A DNA stretch of 64,000 nt, from contig OY783195.1 of NCBI GenBank assembly GCA_963678675.1, positions 24,353,385-24,417,384 on the forward strand, written 5' to 3'. The notes under the pieces are model-generated. The model was not told the DNA's origin and searched no databases. It saw only the letters and a list, made by a program, of their open reading frames with translations. A program made the position numbers and the translations under genes. Shown piece after piece: positions 56,574-64,000 of this stretch; the stretch's first letter is position 1; each line of letters begins with the position of its first letter. This DNA comes from Xiphydria camelus (Eukaryota > Arthropoda > Insecta > Hymenoptera > Xiphydriidae).

Positions 56574-57168
56574 TAATACCTCCGTGACCGCCATCTTTTA
56601 GTATATAACGGCACCTACGAGAGGCCAACGTATGAACGCTGTTGGCGGACTGTGCCAAGATCCTTTGATATGTGGACGAAAAACCGACACACTCGGCTGG
56701 CCGGCCAACGCTGGCCGCCAACGACAAATTTACGCCAAGTGGCCCTGTACACGTTGGCCCAACGCATTGGCCCAACGTGTACAGGGGCCTTAAAGGGTTA
56801 CGACCATTACGACACATGAGCATGCGCGCGTTATTGACAGTACGCCATCGATGCTATCACGAGCACAACGATAACCACTGATGTAATTATTATCTATATA
56901 CAATCTGCGGTAGTATATGTGACAGCTTTCGTTCCCGGTGTTGTGTGGCAAAAGTCGATCAGTTGTCTACCGACTTTTCTGCGAGTGTACGGAATTTAAA
57001 AAGTAAGCAAAATTTATCGAGAGTGATGAATTATCTCGAACTTCATCGCGACAATTTTTCAGGGTTGACAAATTTTACTTAATAATTATAGTGCGGGATC
57101 AGTTACGCGATGCTTAAGTAATTAATCTTATCGAGCTCGTTATATCATTTTTCAGACTTCTCATTACG
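56574..57168. other. Region upstream of aspartate aminotransferase
   Basis: A strong hairpin lies at about 56737-56790 ('tggccctgtacacgttggcc' with its complement). The part after 56890 probably holds promoter and 5' UTR. No other gene. Confidence 0.5.
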
Positions 57169-60710
<3,542 letters not shown>

Positions 60711-61997
60711 GAACGTTGCTGCTAAAGACAACTTCCTTGGTACCAAAATCATACCATAGCTTTTTGCTGTGAGGAAAACACGAACATTTTTATCTTTTCC
60801 TAAATTTCTTTTCTTCCTTCGCATAATTGTAAAATAATACGTCACGCATAGCATAGTAGACTACGTTTCTCCACCAAGGTACTTAAGAGATGATAATTGG
60901 ACTTCAAATGTATAGTTAACGCTCGCCTTACGAATGAAAAAAAGTACAAATCATTATCATCGAAATCATCTGATTCCGCTTATAAAAGTCTTGTCAAAGG
61001 ATTAATAGGTTTCATTTACGGATTTGATACTTTTCCACCTATTAAAAAAAAATGAGCTCAAAAGCGATTAAGTTTTTTTCTACATAATTCCTTTCATTGT
61101 GGCAATGCATCGTTTTATTTTTAATTCCCGTTAACGATGTTTATAAATCGAAGCTCTACTTTCGTAGATAATTAATAACGGTAGATCAAGCCGCTTATGT
61201 GTATATAGTATGTACAAGAAATTTATTTGTAGATAAGCTTGTATTATCAATGAAGATACAGCACAAAACAAAAAATCAGTTCTTCGAATGTTGGCCAGCC
61301 GCAAAAAGCGTAACTAATTTCAGTAATATGTCGTAAATAGGCAAATAAAAACGAATTCAATACTGCCAATATAAATTGTGTCAAACTGTTCATAAGAAAA
61401 CTTGTATTTTCTATGCATTTAGATGAATTTAAACATTTATGTAACACAGAGGGACACTATTATATTTTATACTGCGTCGTTTTAAAAGATGAATGTCCAA
61501 ACAGCAAAGACTGATTAAAAAAGAAATATTGCTGTCTAAAACAATGGAAATATTACGCGAAAGGAAGATAAGTAGTAGGACAAAGGGAAAAAATAGGCAT
61601 CGTAATAGAAAAATCTTGCATTCTCTTGTGCATTTAAAATTGAGGAATATTAGAATTTTGAGTACATACACAAACTTGTTACACTGAAAATCCTACATAA
61701 CAAAGCAGCATCTTTTTTATAGATCGAAAAATGTTAGCTGTAATGTACCATCTAGTAATATTTTGCTTTGTAAATTTTAGTGAGATGTTCTAAATGAATA
61801 AATGTTGTATAATTAGAACTACTTGTTTAAGTTTTTTGTTCGTCAAATATGTACGAATATTTAAAATTAAGAAAGAGATATCACTGGCAATTACGTACAC
61901 AGTAAGAGTTCAACTTCGAGTTTTTATTTCGTATTACAATTTAACTAATCGCTGTAATTACCGACGATGAAAATATACCAGTAAATGGATCAGATTA
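60711..61997. other. Convergent 3' regions of two genes
   Basis: AT-rich 3' UTR and intergenic DNA between aspartate aminotransferase and the SMIM8-like gene. AATAAA-type signals occur (for example near 61796). Frames here are low-complexity; none called. Confidence 0.5.
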
Positions 61998-62156
61998 TCA
62001 GTCAGCCCATCTGGATACTTTCTTTTTGAAAGTTTCTTTCCCGTCAGACTCAACTGCAGAATAATACCCCAAATTCTCGTACTTGCTGCGCATATATAAT
62101 ATATAACCCGAGCACCCCAATATAGCGACGACACCCAATGCCATCACAATAGTATT
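61998..62156 (-). CDS. SMIM8-like small membrane protein, last exon
   Basis: Minus-strand exon of 53 codons after a 'cattttccag' acceptor, ending TGA at 61998-62000. It encodes NTIVMALGVVAILGCSGYIL, a single membrane span, then a charged tail MRSKYENLGYYSAVESDGKE ... VSRWAD. The order (span, YE, DG/EG segment, KKxSxW end) resembles the C-terminus of small integral membrane protein 8. The upstream exon was not found in the window with confidence. It converges on the aminotransferase gene. The family call is from pattern similarity only. Confidence 0.6.
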   Translation of the reverse strand, partial: NTIVMALGVVAILGCSGYILYMRSKYENLGYYSAVESDGKETFKKKVSRWAD

Positions 62157-62938
62157 CTGGAAAATGACAACGAGACGAATTTCATGCCGTTACAGGACCT
62201 GTAATTATATATGCAACACAACTAAAGGAATGGGGTTCTTAAAACTAAGTGGTTTCATACTATATGTATTTTAGTGAAATGAGAATGGAATAAAAACTAT
62301 AACTACAAGAATTCATAAATTACAATAGAAAAATGTATCTCTTATAAGAAAATAGCATTGCACTCCTGAAAGTCCAAAAAAATAACGTCTTATACAAAAA
62401 AAGCATATAAGGAAAACAGGCTTCGTCTATAAAATCCTCTATAAGCCCCTTCTTCCTTAGCACGAAAATGCGGTTATTTCAATCGTAAATAACGACTCTA
62501 ATAGGTATTTTAACGTGTTACATAACATGGTTTCTGAATGAAGGAAAGGAAAAAAACATCCGGATAGATTCCTTATAAAACGAAAAATAGGTATTTCGCT
62601 TTTTTTATAATTTGCACTTTTCATATTACGAAATATAATATATACCTCCAAACTCCACGCCCTTTTCAGACTAAACTGAAGAAATCTTAATATTTCTTTT
62701 CACCGCTTCTCAAAGACTTTGACATAGAATGAATCACGCCCTTTGTTATCTGCAGGTTATCATGGGATGTGGAGGCATGTAAATACAAACATCGTCTTGT
62801 GACTTCCATCGATACTGAGCTAATGAATAAGAGAAAAAAGTCTCTGATATCAGTATTTAAGCTGGAACGTAACATCGACGCATAGTTGGTCGACAGTGAG
62901 AGTGTGACGAGTTTTCCTTGTACTTCAATTACAGCGGT
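62157..62938. other. Intron/intergenic DNA
   Basis: Probably contains an intron and perhaps the 5' exon of the SMIM8-like gene on the minus strand, but no exon could be supported. AT-rich. Confidence 0.4.
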
Positions 62939-63035
62939 ATGTGGCGGAAAAGCTATTCGTACACCGAAATAGAGAATTTAGAAAATTGTGTGCTCAGATC
63001 TCCGGAGGATGACGAGAACGCCATTCATTCGTACG
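62939..63035 (+). CDS. Possible first coding exon of an unidentified gene
   Basis: ATG at 62939 gives MWRKSYSYTEIENLENCVLR and SPEDDENAIHSY before a good donor (TACG|GTACGTT). A 'ttacag' lies just upstream, so it could instead be an internal exon. Charged and acidic; family not recognised. The following exon is not identified in the window. Confidence 0.35.
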
Positions 63036-63062
63036 GTACGTTATAAGTTCATTATTTTTAGT

Positions 63063-63149
63063 ACTAGACATTTGTATTTAGCTTGACGTAAAATTTAAAC
63101 TGTATATATATATATATACAGTTTAAATTTTACAGTTAAATGTCTAGTT
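63063..63149. repeat. AT palindrome
   Basis: ACTAGACATTT ... AAATGTCTAGT arms enclosing GTAAAATTTAAACTG, a (TA)n core and the complement. Confidence 0.8.
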
Positions 63150-63191
63150 ATATAAACTGTAAATATATATATATATATCATCAATTTATCA

Positions 63192-63453
63192 GTTGAAGAA
63201 TGGAAATTAGGAAGGGCGTAAGTGCCATTTTTCACAGCCTTCAGTTTTTGACATAGAAAGGTTCTAAGGACATGTCTTTGTACAACTGGGCCTATGAAAG
63301 ATTCTAAGCGCCAATGTTGAAATAATATTTTAATATTGGTGCTTAGAACCTTTCATAAGACATAAAGACATGTCCTTAGAACCTTTCTATGTCAAAAACT
63401 GAAGTCTGTGAAAAATGGCACTTAGGCCCTTTCTAATTTCCACTCTTCAGTTA
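63192..63453. mobile_element. ~260-bp hairpin MITE
   Basis: 'gaatggaaattaggaagggc' on the left pairs with 'ccctttctaatttccactc' on the right. The arms continue through 'gtgccatttttcacag' and 'gttctaaggacatgtctt' almost to the centre near 63320. Target duplication unclear. Confidence 0.8.
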
Positions 63454-64000
63454 TTTTCACTGTTCAATTGTTTTATTTCATTCTACTTCAATAAGTCTAT
63501 ACAGTCTTACCGGTTTAGTATATAGTTCGAAATTGATGGCCCGAAACATCATCGTACTCCGAAGAGAGCGTAGGCCATCTCCTGGTCTTGGTTGTTTAAC
63601 TTTCTTATCAGTATCCATCTATATTATGCAAAATTTTATGAAAATACACAAGCCACCCCAAATTAGTTAATCTCTTATTGATTTACGTCATCTTTATGTC
63701 GCAAATATTAGAGTACTGTGAAGAAATGAAAAAATGAGATAAAAGTATGAAGTTTATTTGGAGTTTCATGTATCTACAAAAGTCTGAAGAATGGTATTGT
63801 CGTTTCCTTTGCAGTGATTCAATTCTTGTGGCATATTAATAAAAAATGGCTGGAAAATTTTTGGACTGCGAGAGGAAATTGAACTGCAGTAATTGCATAA
63901 TGTTATCTAAGTTATTGAGATTCTCACTCATTTTCAAGGTGAACGAGCTCTACAATTCTTAGGCTCTTTTATGAGTTTATACAATGGAACCGAATGCTCT
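63454..64000. other. Window end, nothing recognised
   Basis: A 45-codon plus-strand frame from 63537 (MARNIIVLRRERRRPSPGLG) has no recognisable family and no splice context that I can support. Confidence 0.35.

Overview
The window looks like insect nuclear DNA, most likely hymenopteran. It has intron-containing metazoan genes (VPS26, a cytosolic aspartate aminotransferase, a SMIM8-like small membrane protein), replication-dependent histone genes with the metazoan 3' stem-loop, and Jockey, Ty3/Gypsy, Helitron, PIF/Harbinger-like and TTAA-type elements. No prokaryotic gene, rRNA gene, CRISPR array or operon is seen. The species cannot be fixed from the sequence alone.

Histone array (about 3-39 kb). 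The order is H4(-) H3(+) H1(-), then H2B(-) H2A(+) H4(-) H3(+) H1(-) twice. This is one partial and two complete quintets, with H4/H3 and H2B/H2A as divergent pairs sharing CCAAT/TATA promoters. All 13 intact genes are followed by a GGCCCT-TTTC-AGGGCC type stem-loop. H4, H3 and H2A proteins are identical between copies; H2B differs at two residues of its N-tail; H1 varies in its Lys/Ala/Pro tail. The spacers are loaded with mobile DNA. The first H1-H2B spacer is swollen to about 12 kb, against about 2.5 kb in the next unit, and holds MITEs, an H4 pseudogene, a decayed unknown gene with a MITE inside a coding exon, and a decayed transposon-associated gene split by a truncated LINE. Because the spacers are paralogous, several insertions have a natural empty site in a sister copy.

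Beyond the array (39-64 kb). A full-length, recent-looking Jockey-type LINE (39203-43771) sits in the 5' flank of the third H1 gene. A possible decayed H2A promoter near 45.07 kb suggests the array once reached further. Then come VPS26 (47579-49347, minus), two short MITEs, a 5.7-kb Ty3/Gypsy-type element with LTRs that look identical around a coding-dead interior (50887-56573), the aspartate aminotransferase gene (57169-60710), the last exon of a SMIM8-like gene (61998-62156, minus) and a possible first exon of an unidentified gene (62939-63035).

I found no clear new molecular system. The points most worth following are the H4 pseudogene whose 3' stem-loop has changed on both sides and still pairs, the decayed multi-exon gene with two in-frame TAG codons and a TTAA MITE in an exon, the LTR element with identical LTRs and no catalytic residues, and the LINE whose ORF2 has no ATG before its endonuclease domain.
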